Shown: positions 33,586 to 44,433, counted from the stretch's first letter. The stretch: DNA of 64,000 bases from Hygrocybe punicea (GCA_963556145.1 OY744461.1:7698891-7762890); one strand, 5' to 3'. Numbers and translations are program-made. Notes: a model not told the origin generated them from the sequence alone.

Positions 33586-34169
33586 GGGTTCAATCCCTGG
33601 CAGAAACACTTTTGCAAGTTGATTGCCGGAATTTACCAGGAATCCACCAGGAATGAGTGCCGGACTTTATCAGGAATCCACCAGGAATCACCAGGAATGC
33701 ATCCTCACGGAATAAATCATTCTAAGTCTGCATTCCTGGTAAATTCCACCAGGAGTCTGGCAGGAATTTACCAGGAATAAGAATCCAATTCGACCAGGAA
33801 TGTCATTCCTGGTTGATTCCTTGAGGAATCCTAGGAATCCACCAGGACAACCAGGATTCCACTAGGAGTCCAGTAGGACCTGTGGAGGAGTGAAAAGTGA
33901 AGGAATAGTTGCTTAGAAATAAAGAACTTATCTGGAATTGATGCCTATATCTAAACACCAACTAAACAGAATTTGGTAAGAATTAGTTTTTGCATGTCTT
34001 AGTCTTCACACTGCATAGAGATAATTTTTCAGTCATTTTATGACCAGTAGAACTTGATTTAAAATTGATTAGTCAAAATTATTTTACATAGCTATCACCT
34101 TATAAGGCAAGGGGTGCATGGGAAGTTTGGTGCACCCTGGGGAGCCAAATAGAATAATCCTATTATATA

Positions 34170-34390
34170 TTGTTAGCAGCTAATTTGAGGATGTTATGTA
34201 TATTTTGTTATTAGTCTTTTATAGTTCTAGTTAACATTAGGAAATTAATTTAGATATGAGATGGTTATATATGCCTTGAGTTGATTTATAATTATTAATA
34301 TTGTTTGATATTATGTTTATACTTAGATTTAGGTAGGGATGACATGATTGTGATGGTAGAAGTCAATCAAATTAGTAGAATGATATTTGA
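34170..34390. other. AT-rich sequence right of the TIR element
   Basis: This is the continuation of the DNA into which the TIR element jumped, directly after the copia pol fragment. It may be the 3' end of that copia element, but no second LTR could be paired. No genes seen. Confidence 0.35.
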
Positions 34391-34656
34391 TGTGCCATAG
34401 ATCAACAACACATGTCTTTGAACATCATTCCTCCAAGAAAAGGGAGGTCATGGTGGGGTTGAATCCCACCATATATAGCAGAGTGGTAGAATCTGAACTT
34501 TGCTTGAATGAAAGTCATAACTGTGCCATGGATCAACAAGGCGTGTCCTTGAATATCATTCCTCCAAGAAAAGGAAGGTCATGGTGGGGTTGAAGGAATC
34601 CCACCATATATAGCAGAGTGGTAGAATCTGAACTTTGCTTGAATAAAAGTCATAAT
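34391..34656 (+). repeat. Tandem duplication of a 131-bp unit with a pol III B-box-like motif
   Basis: Two copies start TGTGCCATAGATCAACAA (34391) and TGTGCCATGGATCAACAA (34522). Each contains GGTGGGGTTGAATCCCACC (B-box-like, with matching flanks) and GCAGAGTGGTAGAATC (A-box-like). The second copy has a small insertion within the B-box. The order B-box then A-box within a unit suggests a permuted view of a head-to-tail tRNA-like repeat. Confidence 0.6.
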
Positions 34657-34958
34657 AGCCAAAACCATAGAGTTATTGTCCATTTGCTACCACAACAACA
34701 GTATGGTACCATAGCTCCTTACCACACAGAAATACTGTTCTGCTCATGTAGCAACTAATGCATCATATTGTCATGGCTGATATACTGATGATAGGGGATG
34801 TAGCAATGACTTCATGTTGGTAGGAAGTCAGCAATATTCTCATATTGGACTCCAGGAATATCCGAAATAGAAGGCAAAACATATATTTGGTGAACGTGCG
34901 AAAAATGAGAAAATACAAAGCAGTGTCACACATGAACTATTCCCGACCAATTAATACT

Positions 34959-35470
34959 TTACTCGGGATTCACGTCGCCTAATGTGAACATATTATCTGT
35001 GTGCCTCTTCTCCTTGATGCGAGAGAGAGTGCTTCCTTCAATTGGTACTTTGGCGTCAGAGCATGCATGGGGGAAGATTTTCCTATAAAAAGCCTTTGTC
35101 AGAATGATGTGCAGAACCACATTCAAAGGCAGAATGAAGGTTCACCTATTCCACCAATTTAGAAGGTCTTGCACTTCATCCTTCTCCTCTGGATCATTGA
35201 GTAGGTCAAGAACACTGTTATAGAACATCTCAGAATCGGTGACAAGATCTGTATGCGAGAAGGTGCTTGAAGAACACAAGGTGAAGCAAACCTATGAGGT
35301 CATCAGTGACAGCGTTATTGAAGATCAGCAAGACTACCTGAGTACTGATGTATGCCAGCGATGCCTTTGTGACACAAGTCATGCCATGGATGCGTGCATT
35401 TCCCGATCGTGCAGCTTTTGGTTCATCCTCATCAACTGAACTCAGCAAAGTAAAGACATGTTTGAATCCC
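34959..35470 (-). pseudogene. DUF6698-like protein, C-terminal remnant
   Basis: Minus-strand blocks include ARSGNARIHGMTCVTKASLA and YISTQV, then in a shifted frame sequence equivalent to a VFSRTD..VTDSE..FYNSVLDLL motif and DLLNWWNR, then IKEKRHTDNMFTLGDVNPE with a TAA at 34959-34961. This order matches proteins of the DUF6698 family, which is expanded and transposon-associated in Agaricomycetes. The N-terminal half is missing and the frame changes, so it is a remnant. Assignment is from memory of the family pattern. Confidence 0.55.
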
Positions 35471-35699
35471 TATGTTTAGTGAACGTCATGGGTAGCTTGA
35501 TCCATGCGGGTCACGGGTGTGGGTAGACATGGGTATGGGTATGGGTCACCAAATTTGGACCCACAACATACCCACGCTGCGGGTGGACAGGTTTCTTGTG
35601 GGCATATACAAGGTATTTTTTCTTATGTTATTTCTTTTTTTCTTACTTTTTTCACAGTCGTCACGATTGCGTGACACAATCAACAATGACAACAACAAC

Positions 35700-36582
35700 T
35701 TTACTACAAATGCAAGGTTTCACAATTACACTTCTGTCAGCCTAGCGTCCACACCCTCCTCCATCTTGCACGCGAAGTCATTTGTATGGGGCCTGGCTGT
35801 TACTATACACAGTGGACTATGGGACGCACAGTTGGTAATATTACCAAAGAAATGAAGCAGCCATCTAAGCCCTATGCAAACATTACTCAGCGAGCTATAT
35901 GTCATACTCAAGTAAATGCGCTCAAGGCCATGATCCCTGAACTCAACCCTCAGGTGAATGATCCACATGGATCTGAAGACATTGGTGATGGCTACCTGCT
36001 TCTCTGCATGAGGGATGAGAATATGAAGAAAATTGATAGTCCAGCTGGGGAGGCAATCCAAGTCTACATGCAACGTGTGACTGGACAAGTTGTGCATAAC
36101 TGGAAGCCACGAGTACATCAATGGGCACGTCTTCGAGTACCTACAGGCCAGATTGCACATTCTGCATGAAAGGAAAAGCTCAAAGCACTGCAAAAGGTGT
36201 GGATGTCTCGTAATATTAAGGTATGTCGTACATTCTTTGTATTGTATTCTATTTGCTGATTGCAACCTTCCAGTTCACTACCAATGATACCCTCCACTTC
36301 GGAGAGGTGCAGTTTTTCTTTCAAGCGCTTATCCATGATCAGACGCAAACCCTTGCTCTCGTATCAACCTACTCCCCACCAGACCTTGCCCTCCTCGAAG
36401 AATCACACAAGACTATCTGGGCAGCAACATATCAGGGTGCTGCTGGACTGGAGGTGATCAATGTGAAAAATATCCATTCTGTTGTTGCCATGTGCCCCCT
36501 TCCCTCGCGCAATAGCTACTTCTTTGTTGCAGAGAAACTTGGACTTGAACTCCCCGCACTGGCTGATGCATACAATGAGTAG
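35700..36582 (+). pseudogene. C-terminal remnant of a Plavaka-type transposase
   Basis: Plus-strand blocks VLHLAREVICMGPGCYYTQW, RTVGNITKEMKQPSKPYANI, AICHTQVNALKAMIPELNPQ, DIGDGYLLLCMRDEN, WARLRVPTGQIAHSA and, after an intron at about 36221-36272, FTTNDTLHFGEVQFFFQALI ending AEKLGLELPALADAYNE. This run is the conserved tail of large Plavaka-type transposon proteins of basidiomycetes as I remember them. The catalytic part upstream is absent. A Trp codon expected after AHSA is TGA (about 36168), so the frame is closed. Confidence 0.55.
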
Positions 36583-37400
36583 TCATATATCTCATGTATT
36601 ATTTACATATGCTGGCAATTCATTTCAAATTTCAGACATGCGACGACGGTGGGAACATAAAGACAATAACAATGTGATAACTGATGAATCTACACTACAT
36701 CCTCAGGCATTTGACCGCACGCTGGTTTTCCTTGTGTTCCTCATCTAACTCCTCCTCGGTTAGGTGCCTGATTCTGTACATGTGCAGTGCAATCCCAAAC
36801 TTGGCATTCTTGTTTGGACAAGAGCAACAGGCAAGAATGTGAGAAGGGTGGGCATGAGTGTGCTGGGTGATAATGCAATCTGAATCTCCCATTTTGACAA
36901 GAGGCGAAACTGCCTCACTGCCAGTGCTCCAGCACATAAGTCAGATAGGATTTACTGACAAGTATCATGTAGCTGACACACCAGTTCTGATTGGAGGTCT
37001 CGGCAGCTTCAGATATTTCACTTGAGGCTCGAGTATCCTTTCCGATTAATATACAAAGAACCTGGCACTGATTCAGTCAAGTAAAGGCCATTGTAGCGTC
37101 TAGTGTGCCTACCATAGGTCCACCTTCTTTGGATTCAAATGGGACCATGTAATATCCACTCTGCGCACCGAGGTTTTCGATGTACAGCTTCACGACACGG
37201 TCGGCAGGGTATGAAATCACTTGAGACATGGGAAGATACTGGGTAAGCTGGAGTTCGTGTAGAGTCTAAGTTTGTGACATCACGCAGGACACTCTTCTCC
37301 TCAATCACCGACCATCCTGCCTCCCCCAGGATCAGTTTCTGTACCACGTCCCTGCAGGCCCCCCTGAAGAAGTGGGTCAGGCCTGACCCACTCCTCCTAC
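36583..37400. other. Region without a confident gene
   Basis: Minus-strand frames include LTHFFRGACRDVVQKLILGE (about 37300-37380) and, in another frame, YPADRVVKLYIENLGAQSGY then YMVPFESKEGGPMVGTLDAT with a stop near 37080. Together they look like spliced exons of an unrecognised protein, but no start or domain can be given. The perfect palindrome GGGTCAGGCCTGACCC lies at 37374-37389. Confidence 0.3.
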
Positions 37401-39572
37401 CATGATGTTGATTGATGATTCTCCTGAATTGTCTTCTGCAATCTTCTCGCAATGTCAAGACAAGTTCACTAGAAATTACGAATGCGACCAGAGGAGTACT
37501 CCTCACACTCCCAGATACCTCTCAGAATCGCCTGTTCATTGGAATTCCAGATCTTCTTTCACTTTGGTGCACATATATCCAACTACTCACGTTACTCATC
37601 TTATTACAGTCGTTACAGCAAAGCCCTCAGTTTCCTGTGTCTCAAACTATGCAGCCACAATTTTCTCAACTCTCCCAACCTATTTTCATTGAAACTCTTG
37701 ATCATGAAATGCTTCTCCGCAATGTAGTATATCATGAACTTTACCATAGGTGTTTGGGCGCTGAAGCTAAGTTAGATGCTTCTCGGTGAGTATCTTAAGT
37801 GATCAAATGATTACAATGGCTGCTGACAGATGCACAGAGATACCTTCAAGACGCTCACCAACTCAATTAACACTGGACCTCCAATGGGTGCATTAAGCTG
37901 AGCCTTGAGTAGTGGAGGTGCTGGTTCAGGATCTATGCACGACTCAGACCCTTTCTATATCCCATTTGGGCATCCACTGCTCCAGCAGCTGCTGGAGGCA
38001 GACTACTTGCTTGTACAGTTCTGGCATAGAAAAGATTGGAAGCCCAAGTCCTAAGTCACACAGCTCAATAACGATGTTGCCACGCATGGCAAAAGTCTTA
38101 TATCAAATGGTATAAACATTCAGTATTGGTTTGTAGAGGATGAAAACAGCAATGTGTACGATGGTTGGAAGATAGGCCAGATCACCAGCTTGATGAGGGA
38201 GGTATGGTGGGAATTTGAGCACAGGAATCGCGCACCACCGAAATGGGGTACCCATGACACTCAACAACTTCATGTGTTACAGTGTATCAGCAGTTCCCGG
38301 ATCTGCAACTATGTGAAGGCCATTAGAAGATCGACTTCATTGCGACTCATACCTATTCCGGTTGGGGCGGTGAGAAGCTTCCTGCATCCACAAAGCCTGT
38401 CAAGAAAGATGTCAGATCAGCGAAGCCAGCGAAGAAGGAGGGCAAATACATGCACCTCCCACAGAAACGGTTGCCGACACAATCACTGCCTGATCAAAAA
38501 TCCAAAAAATTCAAGATACCTGCCATTCCGATACCACATCTTGACTCACAGACCATCTCAACGTCTTCAGGCGAACAGTCTGACATATCAGTCTCTATGC
38601 TAAGTTCTCCCACAGATTCGTCAACTTCACTACCACCTGTTTCCCCTGTAACCTCACCCCCATTGTCCCCTGTTATTGCAGATTCCAGCCTTGAGAGCTT
38701 GTCTGTCCCCTTCACGGCTGATCCGTCGACATCCAAATCCAATCATCTTGCCATCTCTCCTGCAGCAGAATCCTACCTCCTTGAACCATTGGCAGCCACA
38801 TCCACATCCAAGCCTCTCACTGCCACTGATGCTGATTCCCTTGCACTATTTCCACAAGCCAAAATGCCCAGTAGTGTCATGCCGGTACTCCCTCACACAA
38901 TGGAAGATATTATCAATCACTTCACAAACCCAGACAACCTAGTTCCGCTTCTGGCCAAAGAACTCGAAACTTCTCCCACAGGAACAGCAATTCCAGACAT
39001 ACCCTTAGAGAATGCTCCCACTCCAATGATCGTGCCATCTCCGCCGACCATTGTGCTTGTGGACCCTCCGTGAGTCAATGGGTCTTTTCCTTCGTATATC
39101 TCTGACATCATCACAGTGCATCAGCAAGTGAAGAGGTATCAACAGGTATGTTCCGTTCAGGTCAATGGATGTACCATTCTAACACGCATTTGTTGACTTC
39201 TAGCCATTCTGGAACCAACCACGTTATCCAACTCGTCAACTAAATTGAAGGGGAAAATGATACCAACCAAGGCCACCACTCCAAGGTAAGTTGGTATGTC
39301 TAATAATACCTTGCTCCAAGTCTTATAGGTTTCTTTTAGGAACCTCTACACAATCGAATACTGCAAGAACAAGACTGTTTCTCATGCGGACTTTGATCTT
39401 GTGTGGAAAGGGCTGGATAGCGCAATGAAGAAGGTTGGTAGCTCTGTTGCAGATTATATACATGACTAACTAGCTCTATTTACAGCACTACGAAGACCTC
39501 AGCAAGAAGATGAAGGAGCAGATCAAGGATGCCAAGGTGAAGGCAATCACAGTGATGGGCGGCACAGTGTAG
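37400..39572 (+). pseudogene. Transposon-associated basidiomycete protein of unknown function, decayed
   Basis: Several plus-strand exons appear to belong together: MQPQFSQLSQPIFIETLDHE (37650-37790), VYDGWKIGQITSLMREVWWE and EFEHRNRAPPKWG (38150-38255), LQLCEGH-stop-KIDFIATHTY (38300-38350), a long Ser/Pro/Thr-rich segment (38450-39070), and the end NLYTIEYCKNKTVSHADFDL VWKGLDSAMKKHYEDLSKKMKE (39340-39572). The Trp expected after CEGH in relatives (APKxWG ... HWKxxxIAT) is TAG here. I know this architecture as a repetitive, poorly characterised family in mushroom genomes. The terminal block resembles a short helical DNA-binding or HMG-like segment, but this is weak. Confidence 0.4.
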
Positions 39573-39823
39573 AGGGCACTGAGTAAGCAAAGGGGCGGGC
39601 AGGGGAGCTGAGTGGTGGAGGGGAGTGGGGAGGCCGAGATCAGCCAGACGACTAGGAACTACAGTACATGATGCAATGATTCGTTTTGAATATCTGATTG
39701 ACGCAAACCGATGTAAAACAAAACGCATCTGATATAGTGCCAGTTTTGGATTAAAATCAGATTGCTCAATTAAATTTTATTTTCTTCTATCTAACGTTAT
39801 CTAAATCCATGGACTTTTCACTG

Positions 39824-39972
39824 GGGGTGAAGAGCTAAATTATTTTTTGGTGGTGTAATAAATATTTTTGGTGCCAATTTCAGGCCACAAGTCATGTTTT
39901 GGACACCAAAAATCCATGTCATCCTTGAATACACCACCAAAAAATAATTTAAACTTATTCAGCCCTTCACCT
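39824..39972. repeat. Small inverted-repeat element
   Basis: GGTGAAGAGCTAAATTATTT, followed by TTTGGTGGTGTA, is mirrored by TACACCACCAAA and AAATAATTTAAACTTATTCAGCCCTTCACC about 110 bases later. No coding content and no clear duplication of the target. Confidence 0.6.
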
Positions 39973-40135
39973 AGCCACATTCCAATTTTCATAGGCTTCA
40001 CATTTCTCATATGTCCCTCAATGAATTTATAACTTGAATTTCTATGTGATTTCAGCAATTCTCTTGGTGTCACATGACATGAACGGTTATGGTAATACAG
40101 CTGGCCCGGTGGTTGCCGGTCTCAAAAAAAAAAGT

Positions 40136-40778
40136 CACACTGGAAAATAAACAATTTCAGCTGTACTGAAAACTGAACCGAAACTAATAGTTTCAATAAA
40201 CTAGCTAGCCAACCTCAAATGAGGGTGAAAATAATTAGTTTAGGAAGTCCTGGAACTAATATGTAAACTAATGAAATCAGTATTGTTTTTGGAGGTACTA
40301 AAATCAATACCTAAACTAAACAATTCAGATAACCTGAAATGGTAACTGAAATATTTGTTTTTGGGACTATTGTCAGGATATCCAAAACTATTGTTTTCAG
40401 TAGTGTCCCGAAACTCAATAGGAAACCTTAGATTTCAGGGTGCCCAATCTCATAAAAATAATGCCTTCAGGGCTTCTGAAATCTGAGGTTTCCTATTGAG
40501 TTTCAGGACACTACTGAAAACAATAGTTTTGGATATCCTGACAATAGTCCCAAAAACAAATATTTCAGTTACCATTTCAGGTTACCTGAATTGTTTAGTT
40601 TAGGTATTGATTTTTGTGCCTCCGAAAACAATACTGATTTCATTAGTTTACTTCTTAGTTCCAGGACTTCCTAAACTAATTATTTTCACCCTCATTTGAG
40701 GTTGGCTAGCTAGTTTATTGAAACTATTAGTTTCGGTCCAGTTTGCAGTACAGCTGAAATTGTTTATTTTCCAGTGTG
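40136..40778. mobile_element. 643-bp fold-back element with CACACTGG ends
   Basis: Two arms of roughly 300 bp are reverse complements with few mismatches, separated by about 35 bases (around 40437-40470). Ends are CACACTGGAAAATAAACAAT and ATTGTTTATTTTCCAGTGTG. The trinucleotide AGT flanks both sides (40133-40135 and 40779-40781), which would fit a CACTA-type transposition. It has no ORF and is a non-autonomous palindrome able to form a very long hairpin. Confidence 0.8.
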
Positions 40779-40857
40779 AGTTACAAAAAAAAGTTGATTT
40801 GATCATCCATTTCCGAATCGGCTGTAAATCAGTCGCCCTACGTAGGACAAAAGCCTA

Positions 40858-41169
40858 CTAAAAAAAACTCACCGAGAACTCTCCAGAGACCGAGTTGAAC
40901 CACTCCTTGACCGAGATCAGGTTCTCATCGTCCCCGATCACGGCTATCCGCCCACTCTCCGAATACGGGTTCCCAGCCAGCTCGTCCTGATCAAAGTTCG
41001 CGATGACGGTCTCGAAAGATCGAGTACGCTTTCCTGCTACCCTCTCTGTTGCTAGGTACCAGGCTCTATGGGTAGAGACGAGCGGGATCGACGGCTTTTT
41101 CGACGATGGAAGGGCTGCGGCGGGTTCGCCCGTGAGAGCGCGAATGGCTATGTTGAGATTATTGTACAT
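40858..41169 (-). other. Orphan coding exon of an unrecognised gene
   Basis: About 100 residues of good-looking coding sequence on the minus strand: YNNLNIAIRALTGEPAAALP, RAWYLATERVAGKRTRSFET, FDQDELAGNPYSESGRIAVI, NLISVKEWFNSVSGEFS. It ends at a strong splice donor, GTGAGT, at about 40868-40873, just where the fold-back element cluster begins, and has an acceptor-like CCCTAG upstream. Downstream exons are not visible. It may be what is left of a host gene cut by transposon insertions. It does not belong to the oxidoreductase upstream, whose C-terminus is complete. Confidence 0.4.
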
Positions 41170-41371
41170 GAATTCTGACTACTAGGGAGACCGTGGGTCG
41201 CTTTGGATATCCTGGAAATCTCCTTTGCGCGCAGAATCCGAGGGTAGAAAGAAAGGCCTCCCAAATTATCAAGTGGCAGAAAGACCACAAAACGACCACC
41301 ACTGACCGCCTGAGACACAACAAAGCTATGGACTGAATACCAAACACACAGGTTACCATATATCGAGATCA

Positions 41372-42560
41372 CTACACGTACCTCCCTTCCCTTTTCTCCT
41401 CCGAACTCTTATACACCTCTTCAATCATCCGATGCCTTACAATCGCCCACTCGAAATCCCCGTACCACTTCTTCTCCCCTTTCCTAAACGCCTCATACAC
41501 CCTCGCCACATTCCTCGCCGGTCCCTCCGGGAACTCACCCGACTCCTCATCCTCAAACACCGTCTGCATCTCCTCCACCTCCCCCGTCTTCCCATCATAG
41601 ATCTTGGCTACCAGATCAGGATGCCCCACCTGCAACGACATTCTGGGCGATGTGATCGCAATCTCGCCTTCACTTCCGTAGATCCACCATCGCAGGCCCG
41701 GCTCGGCCGGGAAAGGCTTCCCTCCGCGGAAGTGCACAAACGCGACCGCGCCGCTGGTGAGCGTGCCTTGGATCAAGATCTCGTCGTGTGCAGTTTTTGG
41801 CACGGTGTGTTCCACCACGTTTCCCGTAGCGTCGTTAACGACGTCGATGACTGGTCGCTGGTTTGCGAGTAGAGAATTGAACGTGGTAAATTCCCCGAGA
41901 GCGAGATTGAATGCGTCGATAACTGTTGTCGTTTTTTTTTTCAAAAAGTTTGTTGTTTCCCGCCGTATGGTACTCACAGTGTGCAAAGTGAATTGATACC
42001 ATGTTCCCTCCATAGCTGCGATCAGCTATAAACTTGTATTGATCGGAAACCGTAGCCCCCGGTGCCCACGTCGCGCCAACCACCGTTGTGCTCAACACTT
42101 TCCCAATCTTACCACTCGCGATGACCTCTCTGAGTTTGTGGAAGAAAGGATCCATCCGCCCCTGCAACCCTATTATCGTCTTCACCCCCTTCTCGCGTGC
42201 CAAAGTTGCCAACTCCTCTGCGTGCACCAGATCCGACGCGAGCGGCCACTCGACGTAAACGTCCTTGCCAGCTTCCAACGCGGGTTTCACAGCCGCGTAG
42301 TGTTTGTCCACTCGTACGCTGCACACTACCAGATCGACCTCGGCATCCTTGGCGAGGTCCTCCGGCGTGCCATACGCCATGGTCGTGTTTGGGTCGAGCT
42401 GGTGGAATTGGATCGCTGCTTGTGCTGATTCGACGCTCGAGTTAAGCAGCGCGATGATCTTGTAGTGCGGTGAGGATTTGAGATACGGAAGATGGGCGTT
42501 GTTGGCCCACGCTGTTGGGCTGGCGGAGAGTCCAATCAGTCCGACGCGAACAGGTACCAT
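41372..42560 (-). CDS. Gfo/Idh/MocA-family (Gal80-like) NAD(P)-dependent oxidoreductase
   Basis: Two-exon minus-strand gene. The preferred start is at 42560 (MVPVRVGLIGLSASPTAWAN), which puts the Rossmann strand and a G-x-x-G-type loop at the N-terminus; an in-frame ATG lies eight codons upstream (42584). Family blocks follow: VDLVVCSVRVDKHYAAVKPA, EAGKDVYVEWPLA (the EKP-like motif has Trp-Pro here), IGLQGRMDPFFHKLREVIAS, and GGNMVSIHFAH. A 66-bp intron (gtgagt to acaacag) joins to FIDAFNLALGEFTTFNSLLA. The C-terminal beta-sheet domain (IQGTLTSGAVAFVHFRGGKP, WWIYGSEGEIAITSP) ends MIEEVYKSSEEKREGRYV at 41372. The VEWP motif lacks the catalytic lysine of EKP, as in fungal Gal80-like proteins, so the role may be regulatory or substrate-binding; substrate unknown. 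Confidence 0.85.
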
Positions 42561-42584
42561 GCCGGGTGTGCTTGGACCCCCCAA

Positions 42585-43529
42585 GCAAACATTAATGCCC
42601 TTATATATGCCCCTCGTAGCTTACCCATCGAGCTCGTCCTAGTCATCTGATTAATCATCCTAGCCAGAGGATGACGCAATGATGAGAGCAATCGAATGAT
42701 ATGACAAATCTAAACTCGAAAGTGTCAGCACAAGTAGTCAGCCACAGAACTATGAGGGAGGGGACATTCGCTGGTGAGGCAGCCCGTGAGGCAGCCCGTG
42801 TGCCTCAATCCAGCAAAAGCTTTCCGTCTGAAATACTTGCCGTACGCGATCTTTGCCAAATAACACTCACTCTTAGCAATATACCGCAGCGTATACTCAA
42901 TATATCAATATCCATGCTTGATCTGGGCAACAGAAGTGAGGGAGCAGGCCCGGACCATCTTCTTTATACATATCATACAGCTAGTTGGGTAGCATATTGT
43001 GGAGATCTTTCAATGGAAATGGGACAAGAAATGTGAAAAGGAACCTTCAGAGAAGTCTGCTCACCGAAAATATCGCATATGGAAAAAATAGGTAGACAGA
43101 AGGGGGGGGGATCGAGTGACTATAAAAACAGCAAATGTCAAACCAGAAAGCGAAGGAGAGTGAGGCCAGGACAAAGGAGAAAAACACCTAATTTGCAAGT
43201 CATCATGCCGAAGAACACTGCGATGAATGACATGCAAGCACTTCGGAAACCGTTGCATCTCCTGAATTACGTAGATACATTGCTCCAGAGGGTAGTGGCA
43301 GAGGTTGAAGCATACTAATGGAATCTCAAGTTTCGGTGACGTTAGCTCTGCAGAATCGAACAAGACATGTCAATTGAATACAGACAAATGAATCTGATTG
43401 CTTACTTTGCGACAACTTTCAAAAGCAATATTTATAGGTCAGTTCTGCTAAGAATTCATCAGGAAACATGCTCACATCCGGTTCTGCTGGAGGCGTTCGA
43501 GGCTTCGTAGGCTTCGTATAGAAAGTCTG
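42585..43529. other. Intergenic region without a recognised gene
   Basis: About 945 bases, with the oxidoreductase promoter at the left. A short direct repeat (gaggcagcccgt twice at about 42777-42800) is present. Open frames on either strand lack recognisable motifs. Confidence 0.4.
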
Positions 43530-44105
43530 TTAATAAGGGTATGAACAATATTGAAGATCGCTGTGTAACTGCGTCTCGCCATCGTAAAGTACGCAATGAC
43601 TCAATCCATCAGTATAGAGCACTTCACCTTCTACAGCGGATAACCAGCCATAATTTGGAGGAGTGGGACGTAGGATAACAATATAGGATGTACAGAAGTG
43701 TTGTGGCCTAAGGTAATACATAGAGAGGAAGGTAAGACCTCAGCAAACTGATACTGTTAGAACAGCTTACATGGTAGATGATACTTGGCTTTAACTTTCA
43801 GTAAGGGCTTCATTTGAACAAGGGCGAGAGGCCTTCCTCCTGCCCCAGGTGCATTGACGGGGAGAATATTGAGGTGCTCATCTTCTTTCAATGGATATAC
43901 ACTCTCGATAGAAGCAAGTACGTTTGTGGTCCGGAATTCTTTCTATTTTAGAGAGGCACCGTCGAATGGAAATTACAGTGTGCGGAGGTGTGATGTGGTT
44001 GGCGTCAATACGTCCAATATATGGATTGTCAGGATCTATAGGTTGCTTAGATGGAATAGCTCCATCTTCGGTGTAGACCCTATAGTATACTGCAAGTGGT
44101 GCGGG
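43530..44105 (-). pseudogene. Member of a repetitive basidiomycete protein family (PPHTV tail), partial
   Basis: The minus strand reads YYRVYTEDGAIPSKQPIDPD NPYIGRIDANHITPPHTVIS IRRCLSKIE (about 43945-44090), then after a break HLNILPVNAPGAGGRPLALV (about 43815-43880), then RPTPPNYGWLSAVEGEVLYT (43530-43720). The PxPPHTV..IKxCIxKxE pattern followed by PGAGGxPLxLVQ is a tail I remember from many uncharacterised, multi-copy agaricomycete proteins, often near transposons or kinase-like genes. No N-terminal domain was found before an acceptor-like TTGCAG at about 44103. It is probably a gene fragment. Confidence 0.5.
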
Positions 44106-44433
44106 TCACATGGCTGGTTGGGATAGTGACGCAAGCGGTGTACTATCGGTGAATTCCATCATCCGAAACCGGCAACCCCGCCCACAGTCCTATATTCGTG
44201 GGATGCGGAAACTGAACAGAGGGCAACCTTGGCCTGCTGTATACTTCTCAGGCCCATGCCCAGCGCTCAATGCTCGTTTCAATGTGGCAGAATCATAAAT
44301 TGATGGCAGCTGCCCAGCCTGCGCTGCGGTTAATTATAAACCAGTCACGCCTGTGCAGCTGTGGAGCTATTTCATCGTCCGGATTGCACGTCACCTCGAG
44401 CCTGCACTCGTAACACTACACTACTGTCAGCTC

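Larger units (their letters stand above)
27162..33613 (+). other. tRNA-like (SINE-type) sequence split by the LTR retrotransposon
   Basis: Joining 27162-27217 to 33591 onward recreates a tRNA-like pol III unit: A-box-like TGGCTCAGTGG at 27169-27179, then GGTCATGGGTTCAATCCC as a B-box, then a TTTT run near 33610. The LTR element inserted in the B-box; its duplication GGGTT is part of that motif. The stems pair poorly, so this is a decayed tRNA or tRNA-derived SINE, not a working tRNA gene. Confidence 0.5.
24243..34160. mobile_element. Large Mutator-like terminal-inverted-repeat element, non-autonomous, carrying an LTR retrotransposon
   Basis: Long inverted ends of roughly 180 bp: the left starts GGGTAGTTCTATTTGGCACC and the right, reverse-complemented, starts GGATTATTCTATTTGGCTCC. 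Both go on through CACCTAACTTCCCAC-like sequence. A perfect 9-bp duplication TATTATATA flanks it (24234-24242 and 34161-34169), the usual size for Mutator-like elements. Without the LTR element at 27218-33585 it is about 3.5 kb. I see no MULE transposase, so it is non-autonomous. The interior holds ACCAGGAA-rich subterminal arrays, gene-like repetitive segments, a fold-back element and a tRNA-like sequence. Confidence 0.75.

Noticed and set aside
44110..44298. GPCPALN motif resembling the haem-thiolate peroxidase signature
   Set aside because: Only one short motif matches, with no His-Gly/Glu-His-Asp follow-up or neighbouring exons; taken as coincidence.
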